Origin: an uncultured Prevotellaceae bacterium
GTDB taxonomy: Bacteria > Bacteroidota > Bacteroidia > Bacteroidales > Bacteroidaceae
NCBI GenBank assembly: GCA_900316645.1
Contig: ONDP01000022.1
Location: forward strand, 1 to 64,000
DNA length: 64,000 nt
Reading direction: 5' to 3'
Shown: in pieces, positions 45,122 through 53,285 of the stretch
How positions within the stretch are numbered: the first letter of the stretch is position 1
Layout of the letters: every line of letters starts with the position of its first letter
Translations under genes and position numbers: made by a program
Notes under the pieces: generated by a model
The model's database searches: none
What the model was told of the DNA's origin: nothing
The model's input: the letters and a program-made list of their open reading frames with translations, nothing else

Positions 45122-48058
45122 TTATTCGACGTCCTTTTGTAATTGTTTAACCACTGCCGACGGATTCAGTTTCCAACTGTCAAGATTTGGATTCTTGACA
45201 TTCAACAGGCTGGAACTGAACAATATCAATTCAAGTAACAGAATTCCTACCAGTGCTGACCATAATATGTAATGCAGGACTGACTCGCCACTCAACGAAC
45301 GCACCTGATTGGTAACATCGTCAAGCAGACCGAAGTTCGAACCCTTGAACTTGTATTTCTTCTCCTTGAAAGTATAATAAAGAGGCTCCAATAAAGTTGA
45401 CTTCACATCATCATCCATTATTTCCGAAACCAACAGGTTCTCACTGTTGGTATCTGAACGGAAGTCGGTAAAGTGACAGATGGCCATATATGCTGCCGTC
45501 AGGATAAGGATGACGGGAACAAACATACTTGGCATAGAACCATTGATATACTTCAACAACATGGCAGGGATGTACGACGAAAGAATGCCCAACAATCCCC
45601 ACAGACAGGACAGTATGAAACCATATCCTTTAAAATAGGCACGTGTACCTATTATTATAGCTGACATACCACCCAGCGGTAAAACGATTGACATTCCCGA
45701 GTGTTCCAAAAGGAAGTCACGTCCGCTCACGCCACAAATAATGAGGAGGAAAGCCCACAGGCCGCAGAGCGAATAGAACACCATGCGCCACGTCTTCTCC
45801 TTGCTCTTGGCTTTATAATAGAGCTGGCGTACGTCGGAATATTTGGCTGCAGTCTCTTCCTTTGCCGTTCCGAAACGTTTGAAATGAGGCTGGTTGGGAT
45901 CAATCTCACCCAATGTCAGTATCCAACGCTCCAAAGTACGCTCATAGGAATAGGCCTCGCTGAAGTCCTTATCTGGATCTTCATGATAGAAGATAGAGAG
46001 CCACTGTGCCAGCGAACCGTGTTTGATTTCTGCTGCCAACTGCGTGTTTCTTCCCATCTTTGTGACATTGAGACCGTCAACCAATTCCAAGTCTTCTTCT
46101 AAGAGATAAGACGGACGAGCACCCAGAATACGGCAGAAGCGATAAGCGGCTGTCCGCAAATCATACACACCCAGTCGTTCGGTATTCTCCTGACTCTTCA
46201 AATTGAAACAGGCACGGCACTGGTTCAACTGTTCAAACCAACCATGCAACTGGGCAAAATAGGCAAAGCGTCCGTTCGGATCGGAGAAGTCCTTAATCTT
46301 CTCGGTAAATTCCTTCTCTGATAAATGCTGCCACTCTTTCATCATCTGGCTCAGCAAGACACCCACACGATATGGGGTGTCAGCCTCGCGTAAGTCGAAG
46401 GCAGCTTCGCGGTCGATGTTATACAACACTTTATAGCCTAAAGACCGCGAGGGCTTTTGCCCCTTCGTCAGAATGCGAAGTGCCTCGCACGCCATACGGT
46501 CTTCATGGCAGAACATCCAAGAGAGCAGTCGTCCGTCACTCAACGACATCCAAGCATCTTCAGGCAGGTCTTCATTTCCGAAGGAATGAACAATCTCCTG
46601 CAGGGATGAAGACGGACTCTGATTCAGGAAAGGAATGTCTTTATCTACCTCATAGACCAGACGCAAGATGGCAACACGTCCGTCAAAGTCTGGTTTCGAG
46701 AAATAACTGCGTATCTGATTAATATCAGCCTTTGAATGCGACTCCAAATAGAGGAACAGGGTGTCGTTAGGATTTCTCAAGGCGATGGAATACTCTTCCT
46801 GATAGCTGAGAACTGATATGCTGACACTGTGCACGTCGTCGCACAGATTACCATGAATATCCTTATAAGGGAATGTCGGTTCCATGACATACACTGCTGC
46901 CATCAGACCTGCACGCTGGTCGGCTGGATAACGGTTGACAACGATGTCCTTCACTACCGAACTCAACTTCACATTACCACACTGTTCGAGCCACCCTGCT
47001 ATTCGCCCATTATACAGATAATTGATAGCAAGACGCTCGTTATCAAGCAGCAAAGGGATCAGCTCGTGCACATTGTCGGCAACAAGGTTCTTCTCGGGAT
47101 CGACAATGAAACTGCGGTATTTCAGCATGGGTGACGAGATATCGACTTCTACGTTCTCGCCCAGGAACCAACGCTCTACCTGCTCGTATTTCCAACGGTT
47201 CTGAGGATTGACTGCCGTCAGACCTTGAATAATCATTTTTACACGGTCGGGCAATTCGTTGATACGTGGCAGACGACCCTCGTTCTTCTTGCGCATCATC
47301 ACACGTTCGTTCTGGCTCAGCGGATTCTCACCCAGCCAAAGCGTCAGCAATGTGATACCCAAAGAATAGAAGTCGGCAGCTGGGGTAATCTCCACCTCAC
47401 CGTCAATCACGTCATTATACATTTCCGGTGCAGCATATACCGGAGTACGCGCCTGTGTCGTCTTATGCAACTTCTCGTCACCGTCCAAGACACTGGAGAT
47501 ACCGAAATCGCCCAGCACCAACTCCTGATGTTTCTCATCACGGAAGAAGAAATTGCTGGGTTTGATATCCTTGTGGATGATGTTACTGTTGTGACAATAG
47601 GCCAAAGAAGCAGCTGCCTGAAGTGCTATACGGCGGAACTGGTTGAAGTCACCGTCCAAATCATAGTCGCTGAGCGTTCCACCACGCAGGTATTCCATCA
47701 ACTCATAGTCACGGTTCTTTCCGTCAATATAGGTCTTACCGTAATCCAGAATCTTCACGATGGTCTCCATGCCGAAACTTTGGATGATGCGCATGAGCGT
47801 CTTCTTGATGGTGAAATTGGGATAGTATATCTTCAACACCATCTCTTGCCCATCGCACTCTACCTTAAACACCTGTGCCTCACCGGAATTATCGCTGAGG
47901 CATTTGATGCAATGATAAACTTTACCCTTGATGAGGAAATCGTTGTTCGACCCCGACTGTGTCGTGTCTGAAGCACCTGGCTTGTATGTTGTCTCTCCTG
48001 TTGGAGCAACCCTGATGGTCGTACTGGTTTGCTCCGGAGTTCTTATGGTTGCATCCAT
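45122..48058 (-). CDS. Membrane-bound Ser/Thr protein kinase
   Basis: The 978-residue protein has a Thr-rich N-terminal tail (1-40), a Hanks-type kinase domain (about 45-305) with Lys76 (VLKIYY), the catalytic HKD with Asp164, the DFG Asp184 and YAAPE. A helical region of about 450 residues with no motif I know follows. The last 210 residues hold about five transmembrane helices, so the kinase faces the cytoplasm. HKD in place of HRD is tolerated in bacterial kinases. The gene starts one base inside the stop codon of the zinc-ribbon gene (TAATG) and ends one base before the AAA+ gene. Confidence 0.92.
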   Translation of the reverse strand: MDATIRTPEQTSTTIRVAPTGETTYKPGASDTTQSGSNNDFLIKGKVYHCIKCLSDNSGEAQVFKVECDGQEMVLKIYYPNFTIKKTLMRIIQSFGMETIVKILDYGKTYIDGKNRDYELMEYLRGGTLSDYDLDGDFNQFRRIALQAAASLAYCHNSNIIHKDIKPSNFFFRDEKHQELVLGDFGISSVLDGDEKLHKTTQARTPVYAAPEMYNDVIDGEVEITPAADFYSLGITLLTLWLGENPLSQNERVMMRKKNEGRLPRINELPDRVKMIIQGLTAVNPQNRWKYEQVERWFLGENVEVDISSPMLKYRSFIVDPEKNLVADNVHELIPLLLDNERLAINYLYNGRIAGWLEQCGNVKLSSVVKDIVVNRYPADQRAGLMAAVYVMEPTFPYKDIHGNLCDDVHSVSISVLSYQEEYSIALRNPNDTLFLYLESHSKADINQIRSYFSKPDFDGRVAILRLVYEVDKDIPFLNQSPSSSLQEIVHSFGNEDLPEDAWMSLSDGRLLSWMFCHEDRMACEALRILTKGQKPSRSLGYKVLYNIDREAAFDLREADTPYRVGVLLSQMMKEWQHLSEKEFTEKIKDFSDPNGRFAYFAQLHGWFEQLNQCRACFNLKSQENTERLGVYDLRTAAYRFCRILGARPSYLLEEDLELVDGLNVTKMGRNTQLAAEIKHGSLAQWLSIFYHEDPDKDFSEAYSYERTLERWILTLGEIDPNQPHFKRFGTAKEETAAKYSDVRQLYYKAKSKEKTWRMVFYSLCGLWAFLLIICGVSGRDFLLEHSGMSIVLPLGGMSAIIIGTRAYFKGYGFILSCLWGLLGILSSYIPAMLLKYINGSMPSMFVPVILILTAAYMAICHFTDFRSDTNSENLLVSEIMDDDVKSTLLEPLYYTFKEKKYKFKGSNFGLLDDVTNQVRSLSGESVLHYILWSALVGILLLELILFSSSLLNVKNPNLDSWKLNPSAVVKQLQKDVE

Positions 48059-49008
48059 TATTTATCGTCTTTGATTTCTGCAGAACTATTCTTACCTAAA
48101 ACTACCCACTTGCCGCCCAGATGTGGTTTGGCACAACCACAGGGACTGCTGTGCAACGCATGTTTGAAATTGCACACCCAAGCCAAGCGCACACCCATCG
48201 GTTTGCTGGCCATTGCGTAATTGCGAGCCTGCACCGGGGATGACGTGGGGGGAACCGCCAACTTGTCGAGAATGGCAGAGAGTCTCTTAATCTTCTGCGA
48301 CTTCTGCTCTTCCAGTTCCTCTTTCGTCATACGTTTTGTCTCCACCTTGGGAATGACGGGGTTCTCCACGCCCTGATCCTTAGCCAACAGAGTCAGCACA
48401 CGTTCACGAAGTTTCATATTCAATTGTTCGCGAAAAATGTCACGCTCTGAATTGTATGGCAGCGAACTCTCCAGACGGGAGTATTCCTGGACGACTTCTA
48501 TCAGTTCCTTATAGTCGGGGTTCTTCTGTAATTCCTTCACCAATTCCTTAGCCTCGGCAGTAAGAGCCGTACCACACTGCTTACAGAACGCAAAGTCGTT
48601 CATCGTATGACAGGTAGGACATACCAACCCGCCTCTTGGGCTACCGCATTCAGGACAATAGGCTTCGTTACCCGTCAACTTGGCACCGCAGTAGGAGCAG
48701 ATGTCCTTACGGATGTAATGATGGCAGGCTTCACAGAAATCGGCATCTGGGTCAATCTCCGAACCGCAGAAAGGGCAAGACGACTTGCTGATGGGTTGTC
48801 CACACTGGGCACAGAACATAGCTTCCGGCTCATTGATAGCACCACAGAACGGGCATTTCTTACCACCAGCCATCTGCTGTTGCTGCTGTTGCTGCATAAC
48901 AGGTTGCTGCGACTCATTTTCTCTCACCAATTCTTTCTCGCGGGTTCTTTCCTGTGGCCGGAAAGTCCTCTGCGTCCTTTCGGTATCTTGAGTATTATCG
49001 TTTATCAT
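48058..49008 (-). CDS. Multi-zinc-ribbon protein, first gene of the kinase/AAA+/FHA/PP2C operon
   Basis: From ATG 49008 the product has 316 residues. A charged N-terminus and a Gln tract (seven Gln) precede four zinc ribbons, each CxxC-n-CxxC, then a helical lysine/glutamate-rich segment. The C-terminus has further Cys and His residues (VCNFKHALHSSPCGCAKPH) that might bind metal. A frame from a TTG at 49038 is longer, but that codon lies within the -7 box, so MINDNTQD is the better start. No enzyme motif is present; it looks like an adaptor or scaffold. Confidence 0.85.
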   Translation of the reverse strand: MINDNTQDTERTQRTFRPQERTREKELVRENESQQPVMQQQQQQQMAGGKKCPFCGAINEPEAMFCAQCGQPISKSSCPFCGSEIDPDADFCEACHHYIRKDICSYCGAKLTGNEAYCPECGSPRGGLVCPTCHTMNDFAFCKQCGTALTAEAKELVKELQKNPDYKELIEVVQEYSRLESSLPYNSERDIFREQLNMKLRERVLTLLAKDQGVENPVIPKVETKRMTKEELEEQKSQKIKRLSAILDKLAVPPTSSPVQARNYAMASKPMGVRLAWVCNFKHALHSSPCGCAKPHLGGKWVVLGKNSSAEIKDDK

Positions 49009-49035
49009 TCGTTTAGGTTGTAAATAATTTAGGTG

Positions 49036-49068
49036 CAAATATAATAAGAAAATTTAAAATGACACAAA
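49036..49068 (-). promoter_or_regulatory. Promoter of the zinc-ribbon/kinase operon
   Basis: On the minus strand a TTTG near 49065-49068, 21 bases, TATATTTG (49036-49043), then 27 bases to ATG 49008. Confidence 0.65.
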
Positions 49069-49072
49069 AAAA

Positions 49073-49098
49073 CCGCCGTAAATTTATATTTACGACGG
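49073..49098. terminator. Terminator after the M13 peptidase gene
   Basis: CCGCCGTAAAT and ATTTACGACGG form a stem with one mismatch around TTAT; runs of A and T flank it, giving a T run on the minus strand. Confidence 0.8.
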
Positions 49099-49123
49099 CA
49101 TTTTTATGATTTTTGCCCTATTT

Positions 49124-51163
49124 TTACCAGAGAGAGAGGCGTTTTTCCTTTGGAATATACATTTTGTCGCCCTCTTTCACGCCAAACGCCTCATACCACA
49201 TATCGACGTGAGGAAGTGCTCCGTTGACGCGCCAACGACCCAATGAATGGGGGTCACTCTTGGTGCGATTACGGATTTCGGCTTCTGTGATATTACCTGC
49301 CCATACACCGGCATAGGCAAGGAAGAAACGCTGGTCGGCAGTCAGACCGTCAATAACTGGCAACGGATTGTTCTTCGTAGCGTTCTTATAAGCATACCAG
49401 GCAACCTGCAGTCCTCCATGGTCTGCCAAGTTCTCGCCCAATGTCAGGCGTCCGTTACCATTCAGGTCGGGCAACACCTTAATCTGAGAGAAGAAATCAG
49501 CATACTTATCCGTACGTTCTGTAAAGTTCTTTCCATCCTGTGAAGTCCACCAGTCATGCATATTTCCATCCTTGTCATACTGACGTCCCTGATCGTCGAA
49601 TCCGTGAGTCATTTCATGTCCGATTACCACACCGATAGCACCATAGTTAAAGGCGTCGTCGGCTGTCGGGTCAAAGAACGGAACCTGCAGTATTCCTGCG
49701 GGGAAACATATTTCATTGGTGGTTGGGTTGTAATAGGCATTCACCGTCTGGGGAGTCATATACCACTCGTCGCGGTCAACGGGTTTTCCTGCCGTATGCT
49801 CTATGCGCCACTTATTCCAGAAACGGCTGCACTCCTGCATATTCTCAAAGTAAGACTTTTTCGCATCGATTTTCAAGTCTGACATATCCGTCCACTTGTC
49901 AGGATAACCAATCTTCACATAGAAGGTATTCAACTTCAGCAGCGCATTTACCTTTGTGGAATCGTCCATCCAGTCTTGAGCGGCAATGCGTTCTCCAAGT
50001 GCAATTCGCAGATTCTCAACAAGTGTCTTCATGCGCTCCTTGGAAGAGGCAGGGAAATACTTGGAAACATAAATCTTACCAAGTGCCTCGCCCATAACGC
50101 CCTGCACCTGGTTGGTGGCACGACGCCACAAGGGGTGATCCTCCTTGCGACCAGACATCACCTTACCGAAGAAGTCGAAGTTGGCTGCACGCACTTCATC
50201 GTTCAGCAAACCAGCAGCACCACTGATGATGCCCCACTCCATATAGTCACGATACTCTGCTGGAGTTATCTTGGCAAACAACTGGTCGGCACCAGCCATG
50301 AAATCTGGCTGTCCGACTACCATTTCCTGGATATACTTGCTGGCTATACCCTTGGCATTCATCTGCTTCTCAAGTTGGAAATGGGGGTATTTGGCATCAA
50401 ACTCCTTCAGCGTCATCTTATTATAGTTGGCTATGGGGTCACGCAGTTCTGTACGCGACTTCGATACCTTTGCCAAAGCCAGCTCTACCTTGAAGATATT
50501 CTGCATCTTCTTCTCAGCAGCCGATTTCTTGAATCCGAAGAGCTGGAACATGCGGACAATGTGCTTCTTGTAGTTCTCGCGGATGTTCGTAGTAGCTTCA
50601 TCAGTCTCCAGATAGTAATCTTTCTGTCCGAGAGTCAGTCCACCTTGATTAATGCTCAGGATGTTCTGCTGGGCATTCTTCTCATCGGCCCCCATATAGG
50701 CGCTGAAGAATTCGGCATCACCATAGGGCATCATCTCCAGCTGAATGGCGAAGAGCTGGGCCACCGTCTTGGCTGCTTCCATTTTCTGGATAAAACCCAT
50801 AACAGGTGCCACCCCATCTTTTTCACGACGGGCAGAGTCCATAGCCAGCTTATAGAGGTCGCTCAGTTTCTGCTCCACACTGCCCTGAGGATAGGTCTTC
50901 TCCTGCAACTCCTTCAAGATGCCATTGATACGCTTGTTGTTGTCTTCTGCCAGACGGTCGAAACTGCCATAGCGGGAATAGGCTGCAGGCAGTGGGTTCT
51001 TCTGCATCCAACCACCGCAGGCGTAATCATAGAAATCTTCACCAGGGCGCACCTGCTGATTGAGGTCAGTCAGGTCGATACCCGATTTCAACTGCGACTG
51101 TGCCTGAGCACCCATCGCCATTGATGACATTGCCATCATCATCATTACTACTTTGATTTTCAT
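49124..51163 (-). CDS. pepO: M13 family metallopeptidase (PepO/neprilysin-like)
   Basis: The 679-residue protein has a signal peptide (cleavage near AQA-QS, residue 21) and the M13 layout. The zinc site is HExxH at His516-Glu517-His520 (VIGHEMTHGFDDQG), the third ligand Glu is in ENLADHGGLQVAWYAY, and NAYYNPTTNEICFPAGIL forms the substrate-binding strand. The C-terminal end KRLSLW matches the usual xxW close. It probably degrades peptides in the periplasm or at the surface. It begins six bases after the ABC-F gene and is likely co-transcribed. Confidence 0.93.
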   Translation of the reverse strand: MKIKVVMMMMAMSSMAMGAQAQSQLKSGIDLTDLNQQVRPGEDFYDYACGGWMQKNPLPAAYSRYGSFDRLAEDNNKRINGILKELQEKTYPQGSVEQKLSDLYKLAMDSARREKDGVAPVMGFIQKMEAAKTVAQLFAIQLEMMPYGDAEFFSAYMGADEKNAQQNILSINQGGLTLGQKDYYLETDEATTNIRENYKKHIVRMFQLFGFKKSAAEKKMQNIFKVELALAKVSKSRTELRDPIANYNKMTLKEFDAKYPHFQLEKQMNAKGIASKYIQEMVVGQPDFMAGADQLFAKITPAEYRDYMEWGIISGAAGLLNDEVRAANFDFFGKVMSGRKEDHPLWRRATNQVQGVMGEALGKIYVSKYFPASSKERMKTLVENLRIALGERIAAQDWMDDSTKVNALLKLNTFYVKIGYPDKWTDMSDLKIDAKKSYFENMQECSRFWNKWRIEHTAGKPVDRDEWYMTPQTVNAYYNPTTNEICFPAGILQVPFFDPTADDAFNYGAIGVVIGHEMTHGFDDQGRQYDKDGNMHDWWTSQDGKNFTERTDKYADFFSQIKVLPDLNGNGRLTLGENLADHGGLQVAWYAYKNATKNNPLPVIDGLTADQRFFLAYAGVWAGNITEAEIRNRTKSDPHSLGRWRVNGALPHVDMWYEAFGVKEGDKMYIPKEKRLSLW

Positions 51164-51169
51164 TGTTTG

Positions 51170-53143
51170 TTATTGTGATAGTTGTTCTAATTCTTCGGAT
51201 AACCGTTCCCACCGTTCCACTTCCTCGTCTAGCGATTTCTTGACGGTGGTATATTCGGTTACAAATTCCATATTGGAGGCATTGGCAGGATTCATCAGCA
51301 ATCCGTCAAGTTCTTTCAGTCTGCGCTCCATATCGCTGATTTTGCGTTCCGACTCCTCGACAGCACGCTCAGCCTTGCGGAGTTTCTTCTGCACTTCCTT
51401 CTTCTCGGCATAGGACTGGGATTTAGATGGCATTTCGGCAGATGTTCCCACCTTGGGACTGTTTTGTTCCCTCCCTGGGACTGCAGCAGTCCCACCCTGG
51501 GAATTATTACTACCCTTGCCCAACTCGCTGAGTTCGCTTATCTGCTTCGCCTGCAGGAAGTCGTAGATACCGCCCAAGTGCTCCCTGACGCGACCGCCTC
51601 CAAACTCATAGACCTTGCTGACCAGTCCGTCCAAGAACTCTCTGTCGTGGCTCACAATAATAGCCGTTCCGTCGAAGGCCTTGATGGCTTCCTTCAGCAC
51701 ATCTTTCGAAGGCATATCCAAATGATTGGTAGGCTCGTCGAGTATCAGCAGGTTGACGGGTTCAAGCAACAAACGAATCATAGCCAGACGGCTCCGCTCG
51801 CCTCCACTCAGCACCTTTACTTTCTTGTCAGAGGCCTCGCCGCCGAACATGAACGCACCCAATATATCATTGATTCTCAGACGGATATCGCCTTTCGCTA
51901 CATAATCAATTGTCTGGAACACTGTCAGCGACTCGTCCAACAACTGAGCTTGGTTCTGAGCGAAATAACCTATCTGAATATTGTGGCCAATCTTCAGGTT
52001 TCCATCAAAAGGAATCTCTCCCATGATACACTTCACGAGTGTTGACTTACCCTCGCCATTCTTTCCGACGAAGGCCACCTTCTCGCCTCGCTTGATGGTC
52101 AGGTTCACCTGCGAGAACACCGTATGTTCGCCATACCGTTTCTTGACATCCTCGCATATCACGGGATAGTCACCACTGCGCAGACAGGGGGGAAACTTCA
52201 GATGCATGGCCGAGTTATCCACTTCGTCAATCTCGATGGGCACCATCTTCTCCAACTGTTTGATTTTCTGCTGCACCTGAACAGCCTTTGTGGCCTGATA
52301 GCGGAAACGCTCTATGAACTGGCGCATATCTGCCATTTCCTTCTGCTGATTCTCGTAGGCTCTCATCTGCTGTTCCCTGCGCTCCTTGCGAAGCACCACA
52401 TACTCGTCGTACTTCACCTTATAGTCAATAACGCGCCCACAGGAGATTTCCAGCGTACGATTCGACACATTGTTGATGAACGCACGGTCGTGACTCACCA
52501 ACACTACTGCTTTGGCACTCTGAGCCAGAAACTGTTCAAGCCATTGTATCGACTCTATATCCAAATGGTTGGTAGGCTCGTCGAGCAACAGCACGTCGGG
52601 CTTCTGCAACAGAATCTTCGCCAGTTCGATACGCATACGCCAGCCTCCGGAGAATTCGCTGGTGGGACGCTCGAAGTCGGTTCTCACAAATCCCAGTCCG
52701 ATGAGTGTGCGTTCTATCTCTGCCTCATAGTTATCTGCCCCCATCATCTGATAGCGTTCATGCTCTTGGGTGAAGCGCTCCACCAAGGCCAGATAGTCGT
52801 CGCTCTCATAATCGGTACGCTCAGCCAGTTGTTGGTTCATCTGGTCAATACGCTCCTTCATCTCCCTGATATAGGAGAATGCCTTCTGAGCCTCCTCCCG
52901 GACGGTGGTATCGTCTTGCAGGTTCATCACCTGAGGCAGATAGCCGATAGTAGCGTCGGTAGGCACGCTGACCACACCACTGGTGGGCTGTTGCAGTCCG
53001 CAAAGTATTTTCAAGAGTGTAGATTTTCCAGCGCCGTTCTTACCCACCAGGGCAATACGGTCACGATCGTTCACCACAAAACTGGCATTGGTGAACAAAG
53101 GCTTAGCACTGAATTCCACACATAGTCCTTCTACAGAAATCAT
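51170..53143 (-). CDS. ABC-F family ATPase (Uup-like)
   Basis: The 657-residue soluble protein has two ABC domains (GKNGAGKSTLLKIL and GKNGEGKSTLVKC; LSGGERSRLAM; both with DEPTNHLD), the linker between them and a C-terminal coiled coil (about 585-657) as in Uup. Such proteins act on ribosomes or DNA branch structures; there is no membrane domain. A Gly/Pro/Ser-rich segment between the second ABC domain and the coiled coil is encoded by three DNA copies of a TCCCAnGGnGGGA element (51444-51504). Antibiotic resistance is not implied by the sequence. Confidence 0.9.
   Translation of the reverse strand: MISVEGLCVEFSAKPLFTNASFVVNDRDRIALVGKNGAGKSTLLKILCGLQQPTSGVVSVPTDATIGYLPQVMNLQDDTTVREEAQKAFSYIREMKERIDQMNQQLAERTDYESDDYLALVERFTQEHERYQMMGADNYEAEIERTLIGLGFVRTDFERPTSEFSGGWRMRIELAKILLQKPDVLLLDEPTNHLDIESIQWLEQFLAQSAKAVVLVSHDRAFINNVSNRTLEISCGRVIDYKVKYDEYVVLRKERREQQMRAYENQQKEMADMRQFIERFRYQATKAVQVQQKIKQLEKMVPIEIDEVDNSAMHLKFPPCLRSGDYPVICEDVKKRYGEHTVFSQVNLTIKRGEKVAFVGKNGEGKSTLVKCIMGEIPFDGNLKIGHNIQIGYFAQNQAQLLDESLTVFQTIDYVAKGDIRLRINDILGAFMFGGEASDKKVKVLSGGERSRLAMIRLLLEPVNLLILDEPTNHLDMPSKDVLKEAIKAFDGTAIIVSHDREFLDGLVSKVYEFGGGRVREHLGGIYDFLQAKQISELSELGKGSNNSQGGTAAVPGREQNSPKVGTSAEMPSKSQSYAEKKEVQKKLRKAERAVEESERKISDMERRLKELDGLLMNPANASNMEFVTEYTTVKKSLDEEVERWERLSEELEQLSQ
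51444..51504. repeat. Three TCCCAnGGnGGGA palindromic units inside the ABC-F gene
   Basis: Units at 51444-51461, 51466-51483 and 51487-51504 share near-palindromic GTTCCCACCTTGGGACTG-type sequence and fall in frame within a protein linker. Confidence 0.75.
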
Positions 53144-53164
53144 CTTTCTCTACAATTTGAATTG

Positions 53165-53195
53165 CAAAGGTAGTACAATTCCCACGAAATGCAAA
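53165..53195 (-). promoter_or_regulatory. Promoter of the ABC-F/M13 operon
   Basis: On the minus strand TTTG (53192-53195), 19 bases, TACCTTTG (53165-53172), 21 bases before the ABC-F start. Confidence 0.8.
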
Positions 53196-53247
53196 ATAAT
53201 TTAATATTTATTAGAGTCCACTGATGGCTATTCTCATATTTTTTGCG

Positions 53248-53255
53248 TACTTTTG
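53248..53255 (+). promoter_or_regulatory. -7 box of tex
   Basis: TACTTTTG, 30 bases before the tex start; no clear -33 element. Confidence 0.5.
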
Positions 53256-53285
53256 TAGCGTTAAGATTCAAAAAACAAGACAACA

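Noticed and set aside
51170..53143. Antibiotic-resistance ABC-F protein
   Set aside because: The C-terminal coiled coil and general pattern fit housekeeping Uup-like members; nothing specific to resistance subgroups is visible.
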